A DNA stretch of 7,531 nucleotides from an uncultured bacterium. Its GTDB lineage: Bacteria > Patescibacteriota > Gracilibacteria > BD1-5 > UBA6164. The stretch's first letter is position 1, and each line of letters begins with the position of its first letter. The translations under genes were made by a program, and so were the position numbers. This document shows positions 1-6,890 of the stretch, one piece after another. The notes beneath the pieces were generated by a model, which was given only the letters and a program-made list of their open reading frames with translations, had not been told where the DNA came from and did no database searches. The stretch covers positions 1-7,531 of the forward strand of contig CAMZKR010000088.1 of NCBI GenBank assembly GCA_947311335.1. The letters run 5' to 3'.

Positions 1-30
1 AAAAATGCAAAAAAAGTTTATCTTAGATAA
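1..30 (+). CDS. Possible C-terminal tail of an upstream gene (partial)
   Basis: Frame 1 from the window edge reads nine codons (KNAKKVYLR) to a TAA at 28-30. The tail is too short to identify. An upstream cysteine desulfurase (SufS) would fit, because sufS normally precedes sufU, but that rests on context alone. A second frame also stays open across the edge and ends with TAA at 38-40, so even the reading frame is uncertain. The remaining bases to 55 are AT-rich spacer with no recognisable Shine-Dalgarno sequence before the next start. Confidence 0.25.
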   Translation, partial: KNAKKVYLR

Positions 31-55
31 TTTATTTTAAAAATATTATTCTTAA

Positions 56-454
56 ATGTTTAATGAAATAATTGCTTTTTATAGTAAAACACCTCCAAAT
101 AAATGAATATTAAAAAATTATAATATAACTTATTTTGAAGAAAATAGAACTTGTTGAGATGATTTAAAGGTTTATATTGAAATAAAAAACAATATAATTA
201 AAGATTGGAGTTTTGAATGAGAAACAGCAATAATCACAACAGCTTGTGCTAGTATATTTTGAGAGTCTATTATTTGAAAAGAAATAAAAGAAATATTTTT
301 ATTAGATTATAAATATATAAAAGATTTAATAAAACAAGAAATATCTGATAGAAGAAAAAAAGCAGCTGTTTTATGACTTTTAACAACAAAAAATGCTATT
401 CACAAATATTTAAAGGATTGACTTTTAGACGACTTTGATTCATTAAGTGTTTAA
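56..454 (+). CDS. sufU: SufU/IscU-like Fe-S assembly protein with degenerate ligand cysteines
   Basis: 132 aa with TGA read as Gly. It aligns along its length with the SufU/IscU (NifU N-terminal) fold. The 'NKG' near residues 15-17 matches the family's NP-R-NxG region, TCGDD at 32-36 holds the first active cysteine (C33) and its Asp (D35), FEGE at 53-56 precedes the second cysteine site, and GKEI at 74-77 matches the GK(D/S) region. SufU accepts sulfur from the cysteine desulfurase SufS; in Bacillus subtilis it uses three Cys plus Asp to bind zinc. Here the second cysteine (the GEGC motif) aligns with Ala58, and the third (the RxKCA motif) aligns with Ala103 in RKKAAVL. A new cysteine, C64, lies in TACAS where homologues have Ser or Ala. 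The classical zinc or cluster site therefore looks broken while the first sulfur-accepting Cys remains. The iscR-like gene starts 16 bases after the stop, so the two probably share a transcript. Family assignment is good; retained activity is uncertain. Confidence 0.78.
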
Positions 455-470
455 TTATTAATAATATAAA

Positions 471-875
471 ATGATAAAGTTATCTAAAAAATGATCTTAT
501 GCACTAAAATCAGTTTTATATATAGCCTCAAAATCTCCACAAATTTTAAAAATTAAAGATATATCTTATAGTCAAAATATTAGTGAATCAATGTTAAGAA
601 GAATAATAGCAAATTTAGAAAAAACTAATATTTTAAAAACCATAAAAGGAAGAAATTGATGAGTGATTTTGTATAAAGAAATAAAGGAAATATCTATTTA
701 TGATATATTACTTGCAGTAGATGAATCACTTTGAATTAGAGATTGTACAGCATGACAAATATGCAAAAATATAAATACTTGTAATACAACACTAATATTA
801 AATGATTTACAAAAAGGATTTAATACAGTATTAAAAATGTATAGTTTAGAAAAAATAATAAAAAAAGACTTATAA
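471..875 (+). CDS. iscR: Rrf2-family transcriptional regulator, IscR-like
   Basis: 134 aa with TGA as Gly. The N-terminal winged helix starts with KLSKKGSYALKSVLYIA (residues 3-19), the classic Rrf2 opening. SESMLRRIIANLEK at 38-51 is the recognition-helix region, and KGRNGG at 59-64 is the wing. DILLAVDESLGIRDCT at 78-93 follows, typical of IscR. Three cysteines at 92, 98 and 104 have the C-x5-C-x5-C spacing that binds a [2Fe-2S] cluster in E. coli IscR. The fourth ligand there, His107, is Thr107 here. The C-terminus is short, ending soon after the dimerisation helix. IscR-type regulators sense cluster supply and control Fe-S assembly genes. The gene sits just after a SufU-like gene, so it probably controls its own operon, although the operon promoter lies outside the window. 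The start is the first ATG in frame; no Shine-Dalgarno is visible. Confidence 0.88.
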
Positions 876-894
876 TTTTTTATAAGTCTTTTTT
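861..894. terminator. Bidirectional intrinsic terminator between iscR and rplA
   Basis: A perfect 14-bp stem (861-874 with 881-894) encloses a six-base loop. The stem carries an A-run on one side and a T-run on the other, so it can end transcription in either direction. It overlaps the last codons and stop of iscR on the plus strand. It lies 10 bases beyond the rplA stop on the minus strand, so it probably serves both convergent genes. Confidence 0.88.
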
Positions 895-903
895 TATTAT
901 TTT

Positions 904-1596
904 TTATATAGTTGTATCTAGTTTTATAGAAGGCCCCATAGCATTACATAGATATATAGCTTCAATATATTTTCATTTTGATCATGCAGGTTTAATATCA
1001 TTTATAGTAGTTAAAAAATGATTTAGATTTTCTTTTAATTTATCAGCTCAAAATGATAATTTACCAAATATAGTATGAATATTTCATTCTTTATCTGTTT
1101 TGAATTCAAATTTTCAAGCTGCTATTTCTTTTACAATTGCAATTAAATCTTCTCATACAGTTCAAGTTTTTGGGTTAGGCATTAAACCTTTAGGTCATAA
1201 TATTCTTGCAATTTTTCATAGATGTCTCATCATTGAAGGAGAAGCTACACAGACATCAAAATTAGGTGATAAATTACCTTTTTCAATTTCTGTTATAAGT
1301 TCTTCATTTCAAACAATTTCAGCTCAAGCTTTTTTTAATTCAGAAGCTTCAATACTATCACTAAAAACACAAATCTTTGGAGTTTTTCAAGACCCATGAG
1401 GTAAACTTATAGTTGTTCTTATCATTTGATCTTGATGTTTTGGATCTAGATTAAGAGTAAAATGTATTTCTACAGTAGGATCAAATTTAACTGTATTTGT
1501 TTTTTCTAATAATTCTATTGCTTCATCTATTTTATACGACATTCACTCTTTTAGAAATTCAAGAGCTTTTTTATATTTTTTCCCTCTTTTAATCAT
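904..1596 (-). CDS. rplA: Large-subunit ribosomal protein L1
   Basis: 230 aa, normal for bacterial L1. It begins with the family opening KRGKKYKKAL (residues 3-12) and YKIDEAIELL (21-30). The highly conserved GPKGLMPNPKTGTV lies at 134-147, followed by GKLSF (178-182) and IKPAGSKGKY (201-210), then the C-terminal AMGPSIKLD (219-227). L1 builds the mobile stalk beside the ribosomal E site and often represses its own mRNA. Of 19 glycines I counted, 13 are encoded by TGA and six by GGT or GGG; several TGA codons fall on nearly invariant glycines, which is strong evidence for the reassigned code. rplK, the usual upstream partner, is absent; yidD lies upstream instead, across a 97-base gap. The start is the ATG just before KRGKKY. 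The shared hairpin at 861-894 probably ends the transcript. Confidence 0.97.
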
Positions 1597-1619
1597 AATA
1601 ATAATTTAAAAAAAATAAT

Positions 1620-1651
1620 AAGGTAATAACGAGTAAGTGAAACTCTTCCTT
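1620..1651 (-). promoter_or_regulatory. Possible folded leader in front of rplA
   Basis: On the minus strand the rplA leader can form two short stacked helices. The outer stem is AAGG/CCTT (1648-1651 with 1620-1623) and the inner stem is GAGT/ACTC (1642-1645 with 1631-1634). They are separated by an asymmetric internal loop of 2 and 7 bases and closed by a seven-base loop. L1 represses its own synthesis in several bacteria by binding a two-helix, asymmetric-loop mRNA site, so location and outline fit. The helices are only 4 bp each, and I do not recognise the conserved L1-contacting bases. Confidence 0.25.
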
Positions 1652-1664
1652 TAAAACAAAACAG

Positions 1665-1692
1665 ATTATATAAAAAAAAAGAAAAAAGTAAA
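1665..1692 (-). promoter_or_regulatory. Candidate promoter for rplA
   Basis: On the minus strand a -35-like TTTACT (1687-1692) is followed after 16 bases by a perfect TATAAT (1665-1670). The box starts just after the yidD stop codon. Transcription would start near 1658 and give a leader of about 60 bases containing the possible stem-loop at 1620-1651. In DNA this AT-rich a chance TATAAT is common, so confidence is moderate. Confidence 0.42.
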
Positions 1693-1693
1693 A

Positions 1694-1945
1694 TTATTTT
1701 TTTCTTTGTTTTATTACAGGATCATATCATCATTTACTCCAAGGCATACATCTTATAATTCTATAAAGTCATAATAAACTTCACTTTAATGCTCATTTAT
1801 ACTCTATAGCTTCCTTTGTATATTGACTACAACTAGGAATATACTTACAATGAGGAGTCTTATAATGTTTTTTAGCCCAAAAAGAATGGTCTTTTGATAT
1901 ATATTTTTGATAAAACGTTATTATATTAATTAATATTTGTTTCAT
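1694..1945 (-). CDS. yidD: Membrane protein insertion efficiency factor YidD
   Basis: 83 aa, a normal length for YidD. The signature CKYIPSCSQYTKEAIEYKG (33-51) matches the family pattern CRYxPTCSxYxxxAIxxxG. It is followed by GSLLGLYRIIRCMPWSKGG (55-73) and DPV (75-77). The three family cysteines are C33, C39 and C66. YidD is a small membrane-associated protein that helps YidC insert proteins into the inner membrane. It usually sits in the rpmH-rnpA-yidD-yidC cluster. Here it stands alone, upstream of rplA on the same strand and divergent from ruvA. Conserved glycines (for example GGYDP) use TGA. The first ATG gives the expected N-terminus; no Shine-Dalgarno is seen. Confidence 0.95.
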
Positions 1946-2024
1946 AATTTATAATTATTATTTCTTTACAAAAGTATATTATTTTTTAGTATTAAAGAAA
2001 GTTTTATTTAAGAATATATTAAAA

Positions 2025-2615
2025 ATGATTTGTTATATAAGATGAAAAATAATTAACATTCAAGATAAAAAAGTATCTATATTACTTGATAGTTGAATAT
2101 GATACAATGTTTTTATAAATGAATCTACAAGTTCTTTTTTAAATTTATGAGAAGTTGTAGAGGTTTATATATATCATCATATATCAGAAAATACTCAAGC
2201 TTTATTTGGTTTTTTAAAATTAGAAGAAAAAGAAATATTTAAAAATCTTATTAAAATATCTTGAATTTGAGGGAAAGTAGCTTTAAATATATTAGATTTA
2301 TGAATAAATAACTTAATTGTTGCTGTTAAAAATGAAGATAAACATATAATAGAACAAATAAAATGAATATGAAAGAAAATGGCATCTAAGATAATACTAG
2401 AATTAAAAGACAAAGATTTTATTAAATTATCCACTTTAGAATTAGACAAAAAAGAAAATGATTTAAATATTGATAAAGAAATATTTAATCAAATAAAAAT
2501 AACACTTGTAAATATGTGATATAATGCAAAAAAAATAGAAGATATATTGTATAAATTACCACAAAATATGACTAAAACATGAGAAATAATACAATATGTA
2601 ATTAAAAATATATAA
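2025..2615 (+). CDS. ruvA: Holliday junction branch migration protein RuvA
   Basis: 196 aa, typical for RuvA. Domain I is the OB fold: it starts MICYIRG (1-7), has LLDSGIGYNVF at 20-30, and ends with HHISENTQALFGF (51-63). Domain II has two helix-hairpin-helix motifs, SGIGGKVALNIL (79-90) and KGIGKKMASKIILELK (113-128), which contact the Holliday junction backbone. Domain III (about 150-196, containing LVNMGYNAKKIEDIL at 161-175) is the part that engages the RuvB motor. RuvA tetramers hold the four-way junction while RuvB drives migration. Several helix-hairpin-helix glycines are TGA. No ruvB or ruvC is in the window. The gene is divergent from yidD across a 79-base gap and runs straight into the next gene. 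Confidence 0.96.
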
Positions 2616-3622
2616 TGAATATTTCTATTTTTGCATCAATAGGTTGTCAGAATTTATGAGATGAGCTTATATTAAAAAATGAAATAAAAGAAATAGAAAA
2701 GATTTATAAAAATAAAAAGATTAATTTTAGAGTTTTTACTTATGAAAAAAAAGATACTTTTTTTCAAAAAGAAAATATAAAATATTTAGAATATTTTCCT
2801 ATAGAGATAAAAAAGATAAAAAATATAAAAAAAAATATATATAATTTTTTTTCTTTTTTTCAAACAGTTTTATGGTCAGACTTGATTATTATTTGATGAT
2901 GATGAGTTATTTTTGATAATGAGATAAAATGAGTAAAAAATCCTCTTAGATTATGGTCAATAAGAAGAAAAGTTTTTAATTTATTTAGTAAAAGGGTTAT
3001 GTTTTACTGAATATGAATTGATATAAAAAATAAAAACAATTTATGATTATTAAAAAATATATTTAAAAATTCTTTTAAAATTTATGTGAGAGATACTTAT
3101 TCTAAGAATTTATTAAAACAAATAAATATAAAATCAAAACTTATTTTAGATCCAGTTTTTTATGATAATATAAATAATAAAAAACAAATAAATAATAATT
3201 ATCTAATAAAATCTATAGATTCTAAAACATTTAAAATAGATTTAATAAAAACAATAGATTTTAAATGAAAAAGAGTTTGACTAGCTTTAAGAAAAGGATT
3301 TATGTGAAAATGAGAAAAGAAAAAAATAAAAGATTTAATAAATTTTTTATTAAAGAAACAAGCTAATATTATATTGATGCCTCATAGTTTTCATAAAACT
3401 AATATTAACTCAAATGATTATTTATTTTTGAAACAATTTATTAAAAAAGATATTAAAATAACTACAAATCTAAAAGAAACTTATCAAATTTATAAAAATA
3501 AATATATAGATATATGTTTTTCGCAAAGATTACATTCAATTATATTATCACAAGTTTATAAAATAGATTTTATATGACTTAGTTATTCAAAAAAAACAAA
3601 AGAAATCTTAAAAAAACTCTAG
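2615..3622 (+). CDS. CsaB/WcaK-type polysaccharide pyruvyltransferase-like protein
   Basis: 335 aa. The N-terminus, with GCQNLGDELIL at 10-20, matches the GxGNxGDExIL loop of the polysaccharide pyruvyltransferase family. Further family features are LIIIGGGGVIFD (90-101), FYGIGID (130-136), YVRDTYSKNLL (157-167), LDPVF (178-182), MPHS (255-258), SQRLHS (303-308) and SYSKKTKE (323-330). These enzymes attach ketal pyruvate from PEP to sugars of cell-wall or exopolysaccharides; CsaB does this to S-layer-anchoring wall polymers. The substrate here is unknown. The start ATG shares its A with the end of the ruvA stop (TAATG), so translation is probably coupled. All four glycines of the GGGG run are TGA codons. 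The segment at about 185-218 is rich in Asn, Lys and Ile and looks like a low-complexity insert. It has no signal peptide, so it is probably cytoplasmic. Family placement is fairly sure; the reaction is inferred. Confidence 0.82.
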
Positions 3623-3642
3623 TTAAATTACTAGAGTTTTTT
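3611..3642. terminator. Bidirectional intrinsic terminator after the ruvA operon
   Basis: A perfect 12-bp stem (3611-3622 with 3631-3642) encloses an eight-base loop whose outer T-A can also pair. It is flanked by runs of A and T. The left arm includes the TAG stop of the pyruvyltransferase-like gene. The pilin-like gene on the other strand ends at 3662, so the hairpin can also stop that transcript. Confidence 0.9.
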
Positions 3643-3661
3643 AAGTTGATTTAAATTAAAA

Positions 3662-4273
3662 TTAACAATCATCAGATAAAAGAATAGATGAAGTTCAAGT
3701 AATTGTACCTCCTCACATTGCACTAATGCTACATCAGCTACTAGTAGCTGTTATTGTAGATCATGATGTAGTTGTATCATGATGAGCAGAACTAACATTT
3801 ATTCAAATTTCAAATCTATGATTATCATTACCATGATCCTTTGTGTCATCAGCTTTATTTCCTACATTTCATTCATTTTCAAAAGCTGTAGATAATTCGT
3901 ATTCTCAATATAATATTCCATTAGCATCTGATGATACTCAGTATGTATATCAACATTTATCTCAACCACTACAAGGTTGACCAAGTTTTGCATCAGAAGG
4001 AATAAGTTCAACATAAGTTTTTACTCAAGTTCTTCAAGCTGAAGTATTTCAAGTTGAAAATTCATTACTATGTGGATATTCTCAACTATCTTGGTAAACT
4101 TGTTCTACACCAGATTGTATAGCTTTTATGTCATTTATTCTAGTACTATCTCTAGCTTTTTGTATTTGAGCAGTATATACAGCTACTGCACCAGTAGCAA
4201 GAATACCTATTATAGTAATAACAACTAGTAGTTCAATAAGAGTAAAACCTCTTTTTAATTTTTTATTTAACAT
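3662..4273 (-). CDS. Type IV pilin-like protein with class III prepilin signal
   Basis: 203 aa with TGA as Gly. The N-terminus is a classic prepilin leader: a short basic segment ending KRG, then FTLIELLVVITIIGILA (10-26). Cleavage is expected between G9 and F10, and E14 is the conserved Glu5 of the mature protein. The hydrophobic helix runs to about residue 34 and continues as an amphipathic stretch QIQKARDSTRINDIKAIQSG (36-55), typical of major pilins and type II secretion pseudopilins. The remainder is a Gly/Ser/Thr-rich head with four cysteines, C101, C107, C181 and C203, enough for two disulfides; C203 is the last residue. The conserved helix resembles the PulG/GspG group, but the head is not one I recognise. 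No pilus assembly genes are adjacent. It probably forms part of a surface fibre. Confidence 0.88.
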
Positions 4274-4312
4274 AACATTGTTAAATTAGTAAAATAAAAT
4301 TGTAACACAAAT

Positions 4313-4339
4313 ATTATATTATATATAGTCTTTTGTCAA
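4313..4339 (-). promoter_or_regulatory. Promoter of the pilin-like gene
   Basis: On the minus strand a perfect TTGACA (4334-4339) is followed after 15 bases by a perfect TATAAT (4313-4318). An overlapping TAATAT would give 17-base spacing. The start codon is at 4273, leaving a leader of roughly 30 bases without a Shine-Dalgarno sequence. This is the best promoter match in the window and would suit a highly expressed structural protein. Confidence 0.65.
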
Positions 4340-4340
4340 A

Positions 4341-4355
4341 AAAAACAGTGTTTTT
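4341..4355. promoter_or_regulatory. 15-bp palindrome upstream of the pilin promoter
   Basis: AAAAACA-G-TGTTTTT is a perfect odd palindrome with one central base. It lies immediately upstream of the pilin -35 box and within the 210-base divergent region between the pilin-like gene and tig. It has the form of an operator for a dimeric regulator. It could also fold as a weak hairpin ending in T's. Confidence 0.35.
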
Positions 4356-4483
4356 ATGGTTTGATTATATTATATTTTATTTAATAATATAAAAATATTT
4401 ATTTAAATGGAAGTTTAAATTTAATTTTGAAAATAAGGAATTATTTATATAATTCTTTGGTATTTAAAATTAACCATGTTACT

Positions 4484-5782
4484 ATGAAAATAGAAAAGAA
4501 GATTTTACCAAAATCTATTGTAGAACTTGTAGTTGAAGAAAAAAAAGAAATTATAGCTAAATTTAGAATAGAGGCATTAAATTATTTAAGAAAAAATGCT
4601 GAAATAAAATGATTTAGAAAAGGGAGTAATATTCCGGATAATATTATTATAAAACATTATTCTGAAGAATATATAAATCAAATTACAATAGAAAAAGCAA
4701 TTGATTTTATGTATAGAGAAGCAATAAAAAAAGAAAAAATACTTCCAACTGCTGAAGCAGAAATAAAAGAAATTATTTCAGAAATCCCATTAAAAATAAA
4801 AATCCATATTGAAATATTTCCCAAAGTTGAGATAAGTAAAAAATATAAAGATATAAAATTAAAAAAGAAAAAAGTTAAAGTTGAAGATAAAGAAGTTGAA
4901 AATACTTTAAAAGAAATACAAACAAAATTTATAAAATATGAAGAAGTTACAAATAAAAAAATTACAATAAAACTTTCAGATAAGATTACAATTGATACTG
5001 ATGGATATGATATGAAATGAAAATTACTTAAAACTACATCTATGAAAGATTATCCAATCATTTTATGATCATGAGTTTTAGTTCCAGGTTTCGAAGATTG
5101 ACTCATTTGATCTAAACTTTGAGATGAAAAAGAACTAGATATTACTTTTCCCAAAGATTACCATAATACAAGTTTTGCATGAAAGAAAACTAAATTTAAA
5201 ATTAAAATAAAAAAATTTGAAAAATCTATTAAACCAGAGTTTACAAAAGAGTTTATTAAACAGTTGAGATGAAAAGATTTAGATTTAAAATGATTTAAAT
5301 CTTTAATAAAAGAAGAAATTAAAGAAACAAAAGAGGCAAATATTAGACTTGAAGAAGAACATAAATTAATAGAGGAATTATTAAAAATAACAAAAATAGA
5401 GATTTGAGATAAACTACTTAAAAATAAAATAGAAAATGTTTATAATGAAATAAAAGAAAATATTCAAAAAGATGGAATGAAAGTTTCAGATTATCTTGAA
5501 TCTTTAAAGCTTTCAGAAGAAGATTATAAAGATAAACATGTAAAAAATACAGCATTAAAAAGACTACAATGAGAACTTATTTTTCATAAATTAATGGAAA
5601 TTGAAAAAGTAGAAGTAAAAGATAATGAATTAAATATAGAGATAGAAAAAATACTTTGAAAATTTGAATCAAAAGATGTTTTAAAAAGATTAAAGGAATT
5701 ATATGTTCCATGAACAAAATATTTTGAAGAATTGAAGCAAAGAATGGCCTATAGAAAACTTATTGATACATTTTTTGAATAA
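4484..5782 (+). CDS. tig: Trigger factor, ribosome-associated chaperone
   Basis: 432 aa, normal for trigger factor. The N-terminal ribosome-binding domain (about 1-112) carries the signature GFRKG at 43-47, which docks on ribosomal protein L23. A middle FKBP-type prolyl isomerase domain (about 160-246) contains ILGSGVLVPGFEDGLIGSKL (193-212), followed by GDEKELDITFPKDYHNTSFAG (213-233 in part). The Lys/Glu-rich helical C-terminal domain (about 250-432) forms the arms that hold nascent chains. Isomerase-domain glycines such as those of GSGV and FEDGL use TGA. I chose ATG 4484 because it gives the expected start just before the first strand. An in-frame TTG at 4427 would add 19 residues unlike the family. 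A weak -35/-10 pair (TTGATT at 4361, TAATAT at 4385) is possible but unconvincing. clpX and clpP, frequent neighbours elsewhere, are absent. Confidence 0.95.
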
Positions 5783-5785
5783 AAT

Positions 5786-6364
5786 TTATTTTATAATCAT
5801 AAGTATTCAATCATCTAAATCAATTGGAATTATATTATATTTTATATTATTTTTTTCAAGATACCCCCATAATCATGCCATTTTCTCTTTAAATTTAATA
5901 ACATCATCAATTATTATAATTCAATCTTTTTTTACTTTTTTCCAAATTAATTCTAAAAAATCTTTAGTTCTTTTTTTCATTCAATCAATAAACACAAAAT
6001 CATAATTTTCCTTAAGATTTGGAATAATATCAAGTGCATTTCAGTTTATTGCTTTTATGGTTTTAAAAACATTAAAATCTTGAAAATTATTTAAAGCAAT
6101 ATTGTATGTTCTAGAAGAAAACTCTATTGTTGTAATTCTTCATCATGTTTTTTTTAATTCTAAAGCAAAGTTTATAGTAGAATATCAATTAGCAGTCCCG
6201 ATTTCAAGTATGTTTTTAAATTTTCATATTTTTATTAAATCTCTTAAAAATATAGCATTAATTTTACTTATATTTGGAATATTATTTGCTTCTCAATACT
6301 TTTTTAATTCATTTAATTTTTCTTCTATTGACATATTACGATATTTGTTAATTATATAACTCAT
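5786..6364 (-). CDS. SAM-dependent O-methyltransferase-like protein
   Basis: 192 aa, Rossmann-type class I methyltransferase of the O-methyltransferase family (COMT/TrmR-like). Motif I is ILEIGTANGYST (52-63), the SAM-binding loop. The acidic end of strand 2 is TIEFS (79-83, E81). YDFVFIDGMKKRTKDFLEL (121-139) matches the family's FIDADKxxYxxY region, and DGIIIIDDV (147-155) matches the GGxxxxDN(V/T) strand, where paired acidic residues (D153, D154) often bind metal. It ends in a short strand, DDGILMIIK (184-192), as usual in this family. The substrate cannot be read from sequence; tRNA hydroxyuridine or a small catechol-like molecule are both known for relatives. The first ATG is used; M11 (6334) is an alternative start. 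It is tail to tail with tig, three bases between stop codons, and divergent from the pilin-like pair. Confidence 0.85.
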
Positions 6365-6392
6365 ATATTATTATCTAAATAAACTTTATAAA

Positions 6393-6417
6393 AAAATTTG
6401 CCTTTTATGCAAATTTT
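6393..6417. repeat. Inverted repeat in the divergent intergenic region
   Basis: A perfect 9-base inverted repeat, AAAATTTGC (6393-6401) and GCAAATTTT (6409-6417), is separated by seven bases. It sits between the divergent methyltransferase gene and the first VirB2-like gene. It overlaps a possible plus-strand promoter (TTGCCT at 6398-6403, TATAAT at 6419-6424), so it could be an operator. As RNA it would form a hairpin with only a short T-run. Confidence 0.5.
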
Positions 6418-6424
6418 ATATAAT
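6398..6424 (+). promoter_or_regulatory. Candidate promoter for the VirB2-like gene pair
   Basis: TTGCCT (6398-6403) and a perfect TATAAT (6419-6424) are spaced 15 bases apart. Transcription would start about 30 bases before the ATG at 6463. A second TATAAT at 6448-6453 is so close to the ATG that it would give an almost leaderless transcript, but no convincing -35 box accompanies it. Base composition alone makes such boxes frequent here. Confidence 0.3.
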
Positions 6425-6462
6425 AATATTGTTTATATGTTTAGTAATATAATATTATTTTT

Positions 6463-6828
6463 ATGCAAGAAATAGCAAAGAAATCTTTTTATTGATTAGT
6501 TTGAGGGGTATCTTTATTTCAAACTACAGTTACAGAAGCTGCAATAAATCTTTGAGGAGACAAAGTACAAGATTGAATGAAATGATCAACTGATTCAGTA
6601 GATCAATCAGTTCAATTTCTTATTACAGCAGCATTAGCATTTTTATATTTAATTGCAGTAGTATATTGATTATGGGGAGGTTTTAATATTTTGACAGCCG
6701 GTTGAGATGAAGAAAAAGTAAAGAAATGAAAAACTATAATAATACATGCAATTGTTTGATTAATAGTTATATGGTTAGTAGGTTCAGTTATACAATGGGT
6801 TGTTCAACAATTATTACAAACTACTTAA
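6463..6828 (+). CDS. VirB2/Mbov_0395-like two-helix pilin-like membrane protein, copy 1
   Basis: 121 aa. Two hydrophobic segments (about 50-70 and 91-115) flank a short charged loop, GGFNILTAGGDEEKVKKGK (72-90). This layout, with a small residue-rich first helix, a TAxGDxEKVKKGK loop and then IIIHAIVGLIVIWLV (92-106), is typical of the small VirB2-like or 'Mbov_0395 family' pilin-like proteins common in Patescibacteria, some linked to type IV secretion. The N-terminus has a weakly hydrophobic stretch (9-24) that might be a signal but is not a clear one. It is followed by a closely related gene at 6891. No VirB4, VirD4 or other secretion gene is present, so a conjugation or pilus role is only suggested. 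Many glycines are TGA, including those in the loop. Confidence 0.7.
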
Positions 6829-6833
6829 GTTTT

Positions 6834-6869
6834 AAAAAAGACATCTTTAGTTATTTAGATGTTTTTTTT
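6834..6869 (+). terminator. Hairpin terminator between the two VirB2-like genes
   Basis: ACATCT (6841-6846) pairs with AGATGT (6857-6862) around a ten-base loop. Flanking A-run (6834-6839) and T-run (6863-6869) extend the stem through a G-T wobble. It lies six bases after the stop of copy 1. It could end part of the transcripts and so set the ratio of copy 1 to copy 2. Confidence 0.65.
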
Positions 6870-6890
6870 AATATTTTTAATTATTTTATT

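Noticed and set aside
1100..1399. 99-codon open frame on the plus strand
   Set aside because: It lies antisense within rplA, which is certain, and its product has no family features.
2195..2449. 84-codon open frame on the minus strand
   Set aside because: It is antisense to ruvA and shows no motif of its own.
2025..3622. Multiple pseudogenes or frameshifts in the ruvA region
   Set aside because: The breaks are all TGA codons at conserved glycine positions; code 25 gives intact proteins.
4427..4483. Upstream TTG start for trigger factor
   Set aside because: It would add 19 residues without family similarity; ATG 4484 gives the normal N-terminus.
5763..6359. Plus-strand open frames with hydrophobic products
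   Set aside because: They are the antisense shadow of the methyltransferase-like gene; AT-rich antisense frames readily look hydrophobic.
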